Of a stretch of DNA of 64,000 bases, positions 47,656 through 56,395 are shown in pieces. The stretch lies in contig JAZDOT010000010.1 in assembly GCA_043798355.1 (NCBI GenBank), positions 62,001 to 126,000 on the forward strand. Reading direction: 5' to 3'. A program made the translations under genes and the position numbers. Every line of letters starts with the position of its first letter. Within the stretch, counting starts at the first letter, position 1. This stretch comes from JAZDOT01 sp043798355. Its GTDB lineage: Bacteria; Patescibacteriota; Gracilibacteria; Peribacterales; Peribacteraceae. The notes beneath the pieces are model-generated. The model saw only the letters and a list, made by a program, of their open reading frames with translations. It was not told the origin of the DNA and did no database searches.

Positions 47656-48651
47656 CTACTGTACAGCAGGTGCAAGGTATTGGATTTTTTTTCTGAAGGT
47701 ATCAAGAAGACATGGGATCCCGATAGGGATCGTTGCCAAAGGATCGGTATGGCCAAAATCCACGTTAGCGATGATCGGATAATTCGTTCCTTGTGTCACG
47801 CGCAGGAGAAGTTCACGAAGACGATTTTCGTCAAAGCCGACGATCGAAGGAAATCTCCCAAATAGCAATCCCCTTACATCTTTAAACATTCCTGCGAGTT
47901 GCATGTGCGTAAGAACCCGGTCGATATCGTGCGCTTTCATTTCCTCAGAATCTTCTAAGAAGAGCACCTTTCCTTTTGTAGTTGGTAGATACGATGTGCC
48001 GATCAGTGCTTGCAATGTGACAATATTTCCGCCCATGAGTGCACCCTCTGCTTTACCTTCGTGGATGATTGTCCATCCTGGATTCTGCTTTAATGCTCGA
48101 GTTTGTGGATCTTCCGGGCTTTTGAACCATTCATCCTCTGCAAAGGTCGGACTCTCGGTGATGTCTACAATTGGCTTTGGGTCGCACAGTACTTCATCAA
48201 AATAACGCACGGTGTAGTCCATGGGATGGGGTTGTCCAAGAGTTGAGAAGTGAGGGCCGGAGAATGTGACGAGTCCGGTTTTCGCGTGGATACCGTTGTG
48301 GAGAGCTGTGATGTCACTATAGCCAAGGAAGATCTTCGGATTCTTCCGAATAGTTCCGTAGTCAAGGTGAGGAAGTAACTGATTGGAATTGAAGCCGCCG
48401 ATAGCTGTGATGATTGCCTTGATCTTGCGATCTTCAAACATTTCCATCAGGTCGCTGACACGGTCTTCGATCTTCCCCCCTGTCTCATTCCAACGATCGG
48501 AACAGTGTGGCGCAAAACGAATGTCCATTCCGCGATCACGAAAAAATTGCTGCGCAATCCCAATCCATTTCTCATGCACAATCGACAGCGATCGTGCAGG
48601 CGCTACGACTCCAACGGTGTCGCCTTCTTCGAGTCTTTTGGGGATCAACAT
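47656..48651 (-). CDS. S66 LD-carboxypeptidase / MccF-like
   Basis: 331 residues. Ser nucleophile in LGYSDITAL, Glu in LFLEDSEE, His in VDFGHTDP: the S66 Ser-Glu-His triad. Members either trim murein tetrapeptides (LdcA) or destroy microcin C-type antibiotics (MccF). A paralogue is divergently transcribed 45 bp away, which hints at a self-immunity or resistance role (inference). The start at MLIPKRLEEGDTV is chosen by alignment to the paralogue. Confidence 0.9.
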   Translation of the reverse strand: MLIPKRLEEGDTVGVVAPARSLSIVHEKWIGIAQQFFRDRGMDIRFAPHCSDRWNETGGKIEDRVSDLMEMFEDRKIKAIITAIGGFNSNQLLPHLDYGTIRKNPKIFLGYSDITALHNGIHAKTGLVTFSGPHFSTLGQPHPMDYTVRYFDEVLCDPKPIVDITESPTFAEDEWFKSPEDPQTRALKQNPGWTIIHEGKAEGALMGGNIVTLQALIGTSYLPTTKGKVLFLEDSEEMKAHDIDRVLTHMQLAGMFKDVRGLLFGRFPSIVGFDENRLRELLLRVTQGTNYPIIANVDFGHTDPLATIPIGIPCLLDTFRKKIQYLAPAVQ

Positions 48652-48696
48652 AGTAAGATATGATGCCAATGTTTCTTGTCTTATTCCAGTCATCTT

Positions 48697-49695
48697 ATGA
48701 CCTTTCCTCGGAGACTTCAGCAGGGTGACACGGTCGGTGTCATTTCACCATCGTCTCCCTTGGCCTACTTCTGTCCAAGACGTCTCGCGCGTGGTGTTGC
48801 AGCAATGGAGCAAATGGGTTTCACCATATGCTTAAGCCAAAACGCCACGGCGAGAGAGGCGCACACCGCAGGGTCTATCTCACAACGTCTCAGTGATTTC
48901 CACTCTATGGTTGCAGATAATGAGGTGAAAGCAGTCATCGCAACGATCGGAGGGCTCAATGCGAATCAGCTCATCGATCATCTCGATTACGCGCTCATCG
49001 CGGCTCATCCGAAAATTTACCTCGGATATAGTGACATCACGGTTTTGCTGAATGCGATCACTGCGCGCACCGGACTCGTGACATACCTCGGCCCTACCGT
49101 TCTACCTCAATTCGGAGAGTTTGGTGGTTTGCTGCCTTTTACAAAGAATGCTTTTCAGCAGACACTCATGCAAAGTGAGCCCTATTCACTTCCAGTTTCC
49201 GAGAAATGGACCGACGAACTTACGTTGTGGGATAAAGAGGACGATCGTCCGCGAACCATGAAGGATAACTCCGGACTTACGGTGATGAAACCCGGGCAGA
49301 CGGAGGGTCAACTCCTTGGAGGTAATCTCGGAACGTTCCTTCTCTTGGCAGGCACGGAGCACATGCCGAATCTCGATGGTGCCATTCTTTGTGTTGAGGA
49401 GGATGAAGTGGAAACACCTGCAACGGTTGATCGCTTGTTTTTCCATCTTCGTCAGATAGGAGCATTCCAACGCATCCGCGGTATGCTCATCGGTCGGTTC
49501 CATAGCAAAGTTGGTTTCAATGATTCGGACACTCTGGAAAAAATTGTTCTCTCTGCAACTGAAGGGTACAGCTTTCCCATTCTCTCCGGTCTCGATTTCG
49601 GGCATACAGATCCCATGTTGACCCTGCCGATCGGTGGGCATTGTGTGATGGATACTGCAAAGAAGAGCATTATCCTTTCTGAATTCATCGGATGA
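48697..49695 (+). CDS. S66 LD-carboxypeptidase / MccF-like, second copy
   Basis: 332 residues, same triad motifs (LGYSDITVL, LCVEEDEVE, LDFGHTDP) and the common start FPRRLQQGDTVGVISPSSP. Clearly homologous to the 47656 protein but well diverged, so an old duplication or independent acquisition. Confidence 0.9.
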   Translation: MTFPRRLQQGDTVGVISPSSPLAYFCPRRLARGVAAMEQMGFTICLSQNATAREAHTAGSISQRLSDFHSMVADNEVKAVIATIGGLNANQLIDHLDYALIAAHPKIYLGYSDITVLLNAITARTGLVTYLGPTVLPQFGEFGGLLPFTKNAFQQTLMQSEPYSLPVSEKWTDELTLWDKEDDRPRTMKDNSGLTVMKPGQTEGQLLGGNLGTFLLLAGTEHMPNLDGAILCVEEDEVETPATVDRLFFHLRQIGAFQRIRGMLIGRFHSKVGFNDSDTLEKIVLSATEGYSFPILSGLDFGHTDPMLTLPIGGHCVMDTAKKSIILSEFIG

Positions 49696-49840
49696 TCAAT
49701 CGCGCAAATTGAAAAATTCCACAGCATTCTTTCCGAGAACTTTCCGTTGATCATCTGGACTAAGAACACGACGTATCCGTTCAATGGAATCCCAACGTAA
49801 ATCATCCCAGTCATTCTCTGCGCCGACATTCCAGCGGTAA
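49696..49840 (-). pseudogene. amidohydrolase C-terminal fragment
   Basis: Reads RWNVGAENDWDDLRWDSIER, then a tail LGKNAVEFFNLRD typical of amidohydrolase_2 proteins. No start or catalytic part remains. Confidence 0.6.
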
Positions 49841-49969
49841 TCCGTACAGTGGGAACGGAATGCCAAGCAGGAGGAAAACAGGAAGGTTGATCGTCGAAGC
49901 GCCCCCTCCCGACATCGCGCTCAGGAATGTGGCGAAGAGCGTCACGCAGAAGATAGCGAGGAATTTCAT
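49841..49969 (-). pseudogene. TauE/SafE-type permease N-terminal fragment
   Basis: MKFLAIFCVTLFATFLSAMS followed by GGGASTINLPVFLLLGIPFP: the first membrane helices of a DUF81/TauE permease, then out of frame into the amidohydrolase fragment. Confidence 0.6.
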
Positions 49970-50060
49970 GAGTACAACATATGCCTTTTGTCGCTGTGTC
50001 GCTATTGTGCGCAGACGATAGCGAGCAAAAACGCCTTGTTAAGAAATCCGTCATCCTCTA

Positions 50061-50089
50061 TTGACGGATATATTTACTTTCGCTATCCT
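50061..50089 (+). promoter_or_regulatory. promoter of the Panacea-type pair, leaderless type
   Basis: TTGACG (50061-50066), 17 bp, TATCCT (50084-50089), 6 nt, ATG at 50096. Confidence 0.8.
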
Positions 50090-50095
50090 GCCTCT

Positions 50096-50881
50096 ATGAC
50101 ATTCGATCCTCACCATCTCCGGCGACTACGGAAAAAACGAAACATTTCCCAGGAGGAAATGGCCGGGGAAATCGGCATTTCGCGCCCTACATACCTTCAG
50201 ATCGAGAAGGGGGAGCGCGAATTGACCGTGACCGAAGCGCAGAAGCTTGCCGGGATTTTTGGTATGAGCTTGGAAGATTTTCTCGGAGGAAAAGAATCGC
50301 AGTTTGCGTTGCCGACGTTGCCTTCTCATCGGAAAATGGTGGAGGGGAAGACGGATATGCGCATCAATGTTCCGCAAGAACGGATGGAGAAGTTCAGGGA
50401 GGTGCTGCTCTACATTTTGCAAAAAATCGGGGCGAAACCGAATGTCGGGGAAACGGTCATTTACAAAATCCTCTATTTCATCGATTTTGATTTCTATGAG
50501 AAGTTCGAAGAGCAATTGATGGGGTTGAAGTACATCAAAAATCATCACGGTCCGTCCCCCGTCGGTTTCACTGAAATGGTTGCCAGGATGGAACAGGATG
50601 GAGATTTAATGAGAGTGAAAAGCAAATATTTTCAGTATGATCAGAAGAAGTACATGCCGCTGCGCGCGCCGGATCTGTCGAAGATTGATTCGCGCGAATT
50701 GCAGCACATCGATGTGGAGCTATCCCGGTTATCGGATATGAATGCGGCGCAAATCCGCGAATTCTCTCACGGGGATCTTCCGTGGATCGTGCACAAGACA
50801 GGAGAGCCACTGGAATACGAATGCGCATTCTATCGTGAGCAGCCCTATTCCATGCGCAGCTATGCAGACGATCCGCTTTGA
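50096..50881 (+). CDS. XRE-HTH + Panacea (DUF4065) antitoxin
   Basis: 261 residues: XRE domain (LRRLRKKRNISQEEMAGEIG..RPTYLQIEKGERE, 5-65), linker, then a SocA-like Panacea domain (IYKILYFIDFDFYEKFEEQL, GLKYIKNHHGPSPVGF, LSDMNAAQIREFSHGDLPW). PanA-type antitoxins neutralise diverse toxins encoded next to them. The HTH suggests autoregulation. Overlaps the next gene by 20 bp. Confidence 0.9.
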   Translation: MTFDPHHLRRLRKKRNISQEEMAGEIGISRPTYLQIEKGERELTVTEAQKLAGIFGMSLEDFLGGKESQFALPTLPSHRKMVEGKTDMRINVPQERMEKFREVLLYILQKIGAKPNVGETVIYKILYFIDFDFYEKFEEQLMGLKYIKNHHGPSPVGFTEMVARMEQDGDLMRVKSKYFQYDQKKYMPLRAPDLSKIDSRELQHIDVELSRLSDMNAAQIREFSHGDLPWIVHKTGEPLEYECAFYREQPYSMRSYADDPL

Positions 50882-51209
50882 ATTCTTGCTTGCATTTCAG
50901 AAAGAATTTGCACGATTATCACGCAAATTTCGTTCGCTTCCCGCGGATTTCGAATATTTCAAGCAGTACATCATCACTCCCAATCCCGCAGGACCCAGCC
51001 AGCACCGTACAGTCCTTTATCGCGGTGAGGGGCTGTGTATCGTCAAAGGACACTTGTTCTGCAGGTCGCTGCGGCGTGATTCCCTGCGCATCATCTATGC
51101 ATACCACGCGGATCGCATCACGATTGTGTGGATCGAGGTGTATCACAAAGCCGAAAAGGCCAATGAGGACCGGGCGCGTATCGCGGAATATGTACGATCA
51201 CTCGGCTGA
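50862..51209 (+). CDS. RelE/HigB-like toxin candidate of the Panacea pair
   Basis: 115 residues: a basic helix (FQKEFARLSRKFRSLPADFE) then strands SLRRDSLRIIYAYHADRITI and VWIEVYHKAEKAN, the RelE-superfamily order. Start inside the antitoxin end, so translation is coupled. It would be a ribosome-dependent mRNase if the fold assignment holds. Confidence 0.72.
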   Translation: MQTIRFEFLLAFQKEFARLSRKFRSLPADFEYFKQYIITPNPAGPSQHRTVLYRGEGLCIVKGHLFCRSLRRDSLRIIYAYHADRITIVWIEVYHKAEKANEDRARIAEYVRSLG

Positions 51210-51222
51210 TCTCCATGTAGGT

Positions 51223-52551
51223 TCATGCGCACATTTTTGCCGGGTTCAGAGCCTCCTGCAGTTTCTCGAGCGGGATCTTCGTCTTCTTCTCCGCGATCGC
51301 GAGGATGGTCTCTTTTTTTGCGAGTGCTTCCTTCACGATGGCAGCGGACTGGTCGTAACCGATGAGGGGGTTCAAGGCCGTCGCCAACATGGGATTCTTC
51401 CCCGAACGTTCGGAGATGAGTGCGCGATTTGCTTCTATTCCCCGGACGCACTTCTCTTCGAAGACCGCACTCACATTCGCGAGGTGTCTGATGCCGGAGA
51501 GGAGCGAATGCGCAATAACCGGCATGGCCGTATTGAGTTCGAACGCGCTCCCGATCGCGAGGCCGGCGTGCACGGTGGCGTCCATCCCCGTGATTTCCAT
51601 GGCGACCTGCAGGACACTCTCGCACAGAACCGGGTTCACTTTCCCCGGCATGATGGAGGACCCGGCCTGGAGGGCCGGGAGGAAGAGTTCGGCAAGTCCC
51701 GCGACCGGGCCGGATCCCATGAGGCGGATGTCGCTTGCGATCTTCGTAAGAGCAGTCGTCGTCTCTTTGAGCGCTCCCGCTACGGACGAGAATGCGAGTG
51801 GACAGCTCTGCGCTGCGATGTGATTTTCCACTTCCCGCAGGGCTAAGCCTGTTTCCTTGGCAAGGCGTTCGATCACAGCCGGAGCGAAACGTTTATCCGC
51901 GTTGAGGCCGGTTCCCGCCGCCGTGCCTCCGAGCGGCAGCACGCAGAGATCAGAGATTGATTGCGTAAGCTTGTGCATCCCCTGACGGACGAGCGAGGCG
52001 TACGACAGAAATTCATCTCCCAGACGCACGGGCACGGCATCCATGAGGTGTGTGCGCGCCGTTTTTATAATGTCCCGGAATTCCGCGCCTTTTGTTTCGA
52101 GTGACTCCGCGAGGAGCGTGAGGGCGGGGAGGAGCGCGTCCCGCAGCCCCTGCGCGCACGCGATCTGGATGGCCGTCGGGATGACGTCGTTACTCGACTG
52201 GCAGCGGTTCACGTGGTCGTTGGGGTGGACCGCCTGTCCGTCCTTCGAGGCGAGATGGGCGATCACTTCGTTCATGTTCATATTGGTCGACGTGCCCGAT
52301 CCCGTCTGGAAGATATCGATGGGGAACTGATCATGATGTTCCCTTCTCCGTATGGCCTGCGCCGAAGCCTCGATCGCTTCCGCACAGGATGCCGGGATCA
52401 ATCCCAGTTCTCCGTTGACCGCCGCCGCATGTTCTTTGATGAGGGCGAGAGCACTGAGAAATTCGGAAGGCATCTCTATCCCCGAGATCGGGAAGTTCTG
52501 GATGGCGAGGGCCGTTTCTTTGCCGTAGAGAGGGGGGGGCGCTGCGACCAT
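51223..52551 (-). CDS. fumC: class II fumarate hydratase
   Basis: Interconverts fumarate and malate. 442 residues, slightly short. Signature GSSIMPGKVNP, plus FQTGSGTSTNMNMNEVIA and VHPNDHVNRCQSSNDVIPTA. The N-terminal NFPISG is shared with aspartate ammonia-lyase, but GKVNP and the FELN segment favour fumarase. Few TCA enzymes are expected in CPR genomes, so it may serve aspartate/arginine or purine side-product metabolism (inference). Confidence 0.9.
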   Translation of the reverse strand: MVAAPPPLYGKETALAIQNFPISGIEMPSEFLSALALIKEHAAAVNGELGLIPASCAEAIEASAQAIRRREHHDQFPIDIFQTGSGTSTNMNMNEVIAHLASKDGQAVHPNDHVNRCQSSNDVIPTAIQIACAQGLRDALLPALTLLAESLETKGAEFRDIIKTARTHLMDAVPVRLGDEFLSYASLVRQGMHKLTQSISDLCVLPLGGTAAGTGLNADKRFAPAVIERLAKETGLALREVENHIAAQSCPLAFSSVAGALKETTTALTKIASDIRLMGSGPVAGLAELFLPALQAGSSIMPGKVNPVLCESVLQVAMEITGMDATVHAGLAIGSAFELNTAMPVIAHSLLSGIRHLANVSAVFEEKCVRGIEANRALISERSGKNPMLATALNPLIGYDQSAAIVKEALAKKETILAIAEKKTKIPLEKLQEALNPAKMCA

Positions 52552-52617
52552 GTACGCACCATCATAGCACCCTCTATCGGACGGTTTCCGTGCGTGCAGA
52601 CGTTGATTTTTCCACGC

Positions 52618-53172
52618 CTATTGCGGGGGGAGTGAGCTCGAACTCCAGAGGATGTGCGTATGGCGGCCGCCCTTTGATCCGCGGCGGCAAAGGGCACTGT
52701 CGAGCCTGTGACGGGTTTCGATGTTACAAGCGTCCAATTGTTCCCCAGGATCATCGTCACGCTCACGTTGCCTCGCCGTTTGTCTGTCCATGCTTTCGGG
52801 CGTGGTTGCCTCACGGGCAAGCTTCATTTGCTCTGCTGCCGCAGAGAAGACATCAACGAGAGGACGATCAACGTTCTTTCCGTGTGATTCTCTCAGCAGG
52901 GGGAAAATGTCGTATTCAACAACACTTTCCACCATATGCCCGGCAACGTGCAGATTCAATCCTCTGTTCACTTCATCCATCCACATTCCCAGAAGTTCCC
53001 GGGTGCACAATTCTATGACTCTTTCTCCATCCGTGTTCCCGCGGAGGACAGGTCGCAGTTTTTGCGCGATGCCGCGCTTCAATTGCTCTCTCTGTTTTTC
53101 CTGTTCTTCGTGTTGCCTGTGAACATTCGGGCCTCGTCCTTGGCGGCCTGTTTCATGAGCATGGGAAGGCAT
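52618..53172 (-). CDS. hypothetical helical protein
   Basis: 184 residues, very hydrophilic, His/Arg/Gln-rich N-terminus (QHEEQEKQREQLKRGI) and a central helical part (LLGMWMDEVNRGLNLHVAGH). No family recognised. Supported mainly by a near-consensus promoter upstream. Confidence 0.58.
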   Translation of the reverse strand: MPSHAHETGRQGRGPNVHRQHEEQEKQREQLKRGIAQKLRPVLRGNTDGERVIELCTRELLGMWMDEVNRGLNLHVAGHMVESVVEYDIFPLLRESHGKNVDRPLVDVFSAAAEQMKLAREATTPESMDRQTARQRERDDDPGEQLDACNIETRHRLDSALCRRGSKGGRHTHILWSSSSLPPQ

Positions 53173-53197
53173 AGTGTTTCTCTTGGTATTTAATACT

Positions 53198-53226
53198 ATT
53201 ATACATTAATTACTTGTTTATGTAAA
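53198..53226 (-). promoter_or_regulatory. promoter of the 52618 gene
   Basis: TTTACA (53221-53226), 17 bp, TATAAT (53198-53203) on the minus strand; 25-nt leader. Confidence 0.72.
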
Positions 53227-53286
53227 ACATCAAAATCGCGGTTTCCTTTCAGACGAAGAGCTCCTTCGTTACCATTCTCGTGTTCC

Positions 53287-53586
53287 ATGGCTCTCACTTC
53301 CTCCCAGGTCCGGCACATCGCTGCGCTCGCGCGCCTCACGCTTTCGGATGCCGAGGTTGAGCGGTTTACTGTGGAGCTCTCGTCCATCCTCGACTACGTA
53401 TCCAAACTTCAGGAAGTGGATACGTCGTCGGTCGAAGCGTCCGCGCAGATCACGGGTCTCTCCGGCGTCGTGCGTCCGGACGCATTGATTCCTTCTTCAT
53501 GCACGACGGACATGCTCCTCGGCACCAGTCCTTTGCCGATCGTGGAGCAGCAGATCGAAACGCCTTCCGCTCACGGATCACCTTGA
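53287..53586 (+). CDS. gatC: Asp/Glu-tRNA amidotransferase subunit C
   Basis: 99 residues: SSQVRHIAALARLTLSDAEV, FTVELSSILDYVSKLQEVDT, and VVRPDALIPS. Small belt subunit of GatCAB, which converts misacylated Glu-tRNA-Gln (and Asp-tRNA-Asn). Followed 17 bp later by gatA; gatB is not in the window. Confidence 0.95.
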   Translation: MALTSSQVRHIAALARLTLSDAEVERFTVELSSILDYVSKLQEVDTSSVEASAQITGLSGVVRPDALIPSSCTTDMLLGTSPLPIVEQQIETPSAHGSP

Positions 53587-53603
53587 ACTTTTAACTATTA
53601 ACC

Positions 53604-55157
53604 ATGAACAATGAACCCGAACCATTCACTTTGCTTTCTTCCCTCTCCATCGCTGGGGCACATGAGAAACTTCGCAAGAAGACGATCTCTGCCGAAGAAC
53701 TGACGCGCGCCTGCATCGAGCGAATCGAACAGGTGGACGGGGCGCTGCATGCCGTCGTGCATCGGAATTTCGAACATGCTCTGAAAGAGGCTAAAACAAT
53801 CGATGCCAAGGGAACATTTGATCATCCGCTCACGGGGATCCCCTACCTCGCCAAAGATATTTTCTGCGAGGCGGGCGTACCCACGACAGCGTGCTCCAAT
53901 GTTTTGCGGGACCCCTCTTCGCCCTCCGGGCTCCGCGGGGCAGGTAAAGATTACATTCCTCCGTTCGATTCCACGACGACGAAGAGACTGAAAGCGGTCG
54001 GTGCCATCAGTCTCGGCAAGGCGAATACGGATGAGTTCACGATGGGCTGCTCCACGGAAACCTCCTGCTTCGGCGTCACGAAAAATCCGTGGGACAAGAG
54101 CCGTGTTGCCGGAGGATCATCCGGGGGATCCGCGGCGGCGGTCGCGGCGGACGAGTGCCTGTTCGCACTCGGAACCGATACGGGCGGGAGCATCCGCCAG
54201 CCGGCGCACTTCTGCGGGTGTGCGGGGCTGAAAGTCACCTACGGCCGCACCAGTCGATCTGGCGTCATGAGCATGGCGAGTTCGCTGGATTCCATCGGAA
54301 CGCTCGCAAAAAACAGCGAGGACGCAGCCATCGTTCTGTCTGCGATCGCCGGGCATGATCCGCTCGATGCGACGACGGGGGACGTTCCCGTTCCTGCGTA
54401 CAGGGCAGGCCTCGCGAAAGGCGTCAAAGGGCTGAGGATAGGGCTCCCGAAGGAGTACTTCATCGACGGCATGGACGGCGATGTCGAGCGTTCCGTCCGT
54501 GATGCGGCGGAGACATTCGCCTCACTCGGGGCCGAAATTGTCGATGTGAGTTTGTCACACACCCCCTTCGCGCTCGCTGCGTACTACGTCATTTGTCCGA
54601 GCGAAGTGAGCTCGAACATGGCGCGCTACGACGGGGTGCGGTTCGGGCGGAGCGGCGGTGATGCCAAAAGCTTAACGGAATACTACGAGCGCGCGCGGTC
54701 GGGCGGTTTTGGTGCCGAGGTGAAGCGCCGCATCATGATCGGGACGTACGCGCTCTCGGCCGGGTACTATGACAAGTACTACCGTCAGGCGCAGAAGGTC
54801 CGCGCGCTCGTGAAGCGCGATTTTGAAGAGGCATTCCGCGTAGTCGATGTCATCCTCGCTCCGGTCGCTCCCACTCCGGCATTCACGATCGGCGCACACC
54901 AGAACGATCCCGTGCAGATGTACCTGGAAGATATCTTCACCGTCACTGCAAACCTTGCCGGTATTCCAGGTATTTCCATCCCATGCGGAATGACTTCGAA
55001 GCGGGCAGAAGCCCATTCGACAAGCTCAGGGCAAGTGCCAGCTCTGCCGATCGGCATGCAGCTCCTTGGGTCGCAGTGGGGGGAAGAAACAATTCTGCGT
55101 GCTGCGTACGCTTTCGAGCGGGTGACCGAGTGGCACACGAAAAAACCGCTGTTATAA
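53604..55157 (+). CDS. gatA: Asp/Glu-tRNA amidotransferase subunit A with in-frame repeat insertions
   Basis: 517 residues, amidase-signature enzyme that releases ammonia from glutamine for GatB. Lys84 (YLAKD), Ser172/173 in AGGSSGGSAAA and Ser196 in TGGSIRQPA form the catalytic triad region. Two segments foreign to the family interrupt it: residues about 102-115 (RDPSSPSGLRGAG) and about 467-479 (EAHSTSSGQVPA). Both are translations of interspersed DNA repeats and lie in surface loops by position. Frame is kept, so the protein is probably functional. Confidence 0.96.
   Translation: MNNEPEPFTLLSSLSIAGAHEKLRKKTISAEELTRACIERIEQVDGALHAVVHRNFEHALKEAKTIDAKGTFDHPLTGIPYLAKDIFCEAGVPTTACSNVLRDPSSPSGLRGAGKDYIPPFDSTTTKRLKAVGAISLGKANTDEFTMGCSTETSCFGVTKNPWDKSRVAGGSSGGSAAAVAADECLFALGTDTGGSIRQPAHFCGCAGLKVTYGRTSRSGVMSMASSLDSIGTLAKNSEDAAIVLSAIAGHDPLDATTGDVPVPAYRAGLAKGVKGLRIGLPKEYFIDGMDGDVERSVRDAAETFASLGAEIVDVSLSHTPFALAAYYVICPSEVSSNMARYDGVRFGRSGGDAKSLTEYYERARSGGFGAEVKRRIMIGTYALSAGYYDKYYRQAQKVRALVKRDFEEAFRVVDVILAPVAPTPAFTIGAHQNDPVQMYLEDIFTVTANLAGIPGISIPCGMTSKRAEAHSTSSGQVPALPIGMQLLGSQWGEETILRAAYAFERVTEWHTKKPLL
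53908..53946 (+). repeat. repeat inserted in gatA (GCCCTCCGGGCTCCGCGGGGC type)
   Basis: CTTCGCCCTCCGGGC then TCCGCGGGGCAG; encodes residues absent from other GatA proteins. Confidence 0.75.
55008..55040 (+). repeat. repeat inserted in gatA (CATTCGACAAGCTCAGGG type)
   Basis: GCCCATTCGACAAGCTCAGG then GC; same family as 10087, 13427 and 62351. Confidence 0.85.
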
Positions 55158-55167
55158 GACAGTCGAA

Positions 55168-55244
55168 TGGTGACCCTGGCGGGAATTGAACCTGCATTTA
55201 TCCCTTAGGAGAGGATTGTTCTATCCATTGAACTACAGGGTCAC
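55168..55244 (-). tRNA. tRNA-Arg (CCT anticodon)
   Basis: Acceptor GTGACCC/GGGTCAC, D arm GTTCAATGGATAGAAC, anticodon stem ATCCT/GGGAT with loop CTCCTAA, T arm GCAGGTTCAATTCCCGC (mismatches tolerated). Encoded 3' CCA at 55168-55170. Confidence 0.95.
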
Positions 55245-55286
55245 GTCCCAAAGCGTACCTCATTTTCAATGATCCATTACCAATTA

Positions 55287-55829
55287 TCAATTTTTCTTCA
55301 AGACCACGACCTCCCTCCCCTCCTGCGGCAACGAACTCTTCCCCTTCAGTTTGAACTCGGGAACGGATTCTTTGCCTACCGCTCCGCATACCTTCAGAAC
55401 CTCGCGGAAATCGTCCTCGTCTTTGGTTTGGAGCGGGATGAGGACGCGGGGGTCCACTTCGTCGATGAGCTTCTGGACGATCTTCAGGTCTTCGGCGGGG
55501 AGGCATAACACGTCGATGTCCCCGAGGAGTTCGATTTCATAGTCCGACCATTCGTGGAGCGGGGGGGCGATGAAGGCGGTGCGCACCCCTTCCAGTTCCA
55601 CGACGAACGATACCTTGGCTCCGTCATTGTGTCCGATGCCGCGGATAGTCATGCCGTCCATGTCGTACTCTCCCGGCCATGAGATGGTTCCCTCCTCCGG
55701 AACCTCATCGGGAGACGATTTCAAAATGAGCGCGTCCTTCGGGGAGGTTTTGCCCGGGAAGACCACGATGGTCTTCTTCCCTCCTTCGAGGGAAATGGTC
55801 GCGGAGCCGAGGGAGGAGTAGGTGAGCAT
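55287..55829 (-). CDS. MBL-fold (UlaG-like) hydrolase homologue, degenerate
   Basis: 180 residues: MLTYSSLGSATISLEGGKKT, GEYDMDGMTIRGIGHNDGAK, VDVLCLPAE-like strand and LIPLQTKDEDDF. The order of strands follows UlaG-type metallo-beta-lactamase proteins, but the HxHxDH motif is missing, so catalysis is doubtful. The start avoids codons that only translate a telomere-like repeat upstream. The 3' end lies in a TTGATAATTG repeat. Confidence 0.68.
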   Translation of the reverse strand: MLTYSSLGSATISLEGGKKTIVVFPGKTSPKDALILKSSPDEVPEEGTISWPGEYDMDGMTIRGIGHNDGAKVSFVVELEGVRTAFIAPPLHEWSDYEIELLGDIDVLCLPAEDLKIVQKLIDEVDPRVLIPLQTKDEDDFREVLKVCGAVGKESVPEFKLKGKSSLPQEGREVVVLKKN

Positions 55830-55859
55830 CGGCGCGTATGGTAGCGGATGCGTAAGGCG

Positions 55860-55886
55860 AAGGCTAGGGTTAGGGTTAGGGTTAGA
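55860..55886. repeat. telomere-like GGGTTA array
   Basis: GGCTAGGGTTAGGGTTAGGG then TTAG, about four units between two minus-strand genes. Confidence 0.9.
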
Positions 55887-55973
55887 TGAGGAAATATGTA
55901 GGCATCTCCAACCGGCCCATTCCCGCGAGGGGGGATGAGCCGGAGTTGTCTGTGATCCTACAGGGGACAACCA

Positions 55974-56303
55974 TCACCTCAGTGCTGCAAGAAACATTAC
56001 CCATGAAACGACTCCGCCGATGACGTAGCCGACATCGAAGCCGCCCACAGCCATCAGCGCTTCCCCAATCCCGCCTGGGACCAACTTGCTCATCCTTTTG
56101 GTCGTCTTCCAGGAGGCCAAGACCATGAAGACGATTTGTGCCACGGCAACGATACCCATTCCGACGAGAAGATCCCCTGCCAACAACCCGATGAGACAGC
56201 CGATGAGCCATCCTGCGAAACTGTTGATGGTCCATCCGATGATGCCGCCAAAAATGGCCATCATCATGGAAGTGAACAAAACAGCTGACCTTCTAGCGTT
56301 CAT
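55974..56303 (-). CDS. small three/four-TM protein with glycine-rich helices
   Basis: 109 residues, hydrophobic: IFGGIIGWTINSFAGWLIGC, LIGLLAGDLLVGMGIVAVAQ and GGFDVGYVIGGVVSWVMFLA. No family recognised. It has a clear AAGGAG Shine-Dalgarno 8 nt before the ATG, uncommon here, so it may be of foreign origin. Confidence 0.7.
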   Translation of the reverse strand: MNARRSAVLFTSMMMAIFGGIIGWTINSFAGWLIGCLIGLLAGDLLVGMGIVAVAQIVFMVLASWKTTKRMSKLVPGGIGEALMAVGGFDVGYVIGGVVSWVMFLAALR

Positions 56304-56395
56304 TAGCGCTCTCCTTGTGAATGATCACAGACACAGACGCCCGCCGGGACATCCGGCGAGTGTGCTATCGTATATTAATATGTAGATTGTGTCCA

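Noticed and set aside
51223..52551. Aspartate ammonia-lyase instead of fumarase
   Set aside because: NFPISG is shared with AspA, but GSSIMPGKVNP and the overall match to FumC segments favour fumarase.
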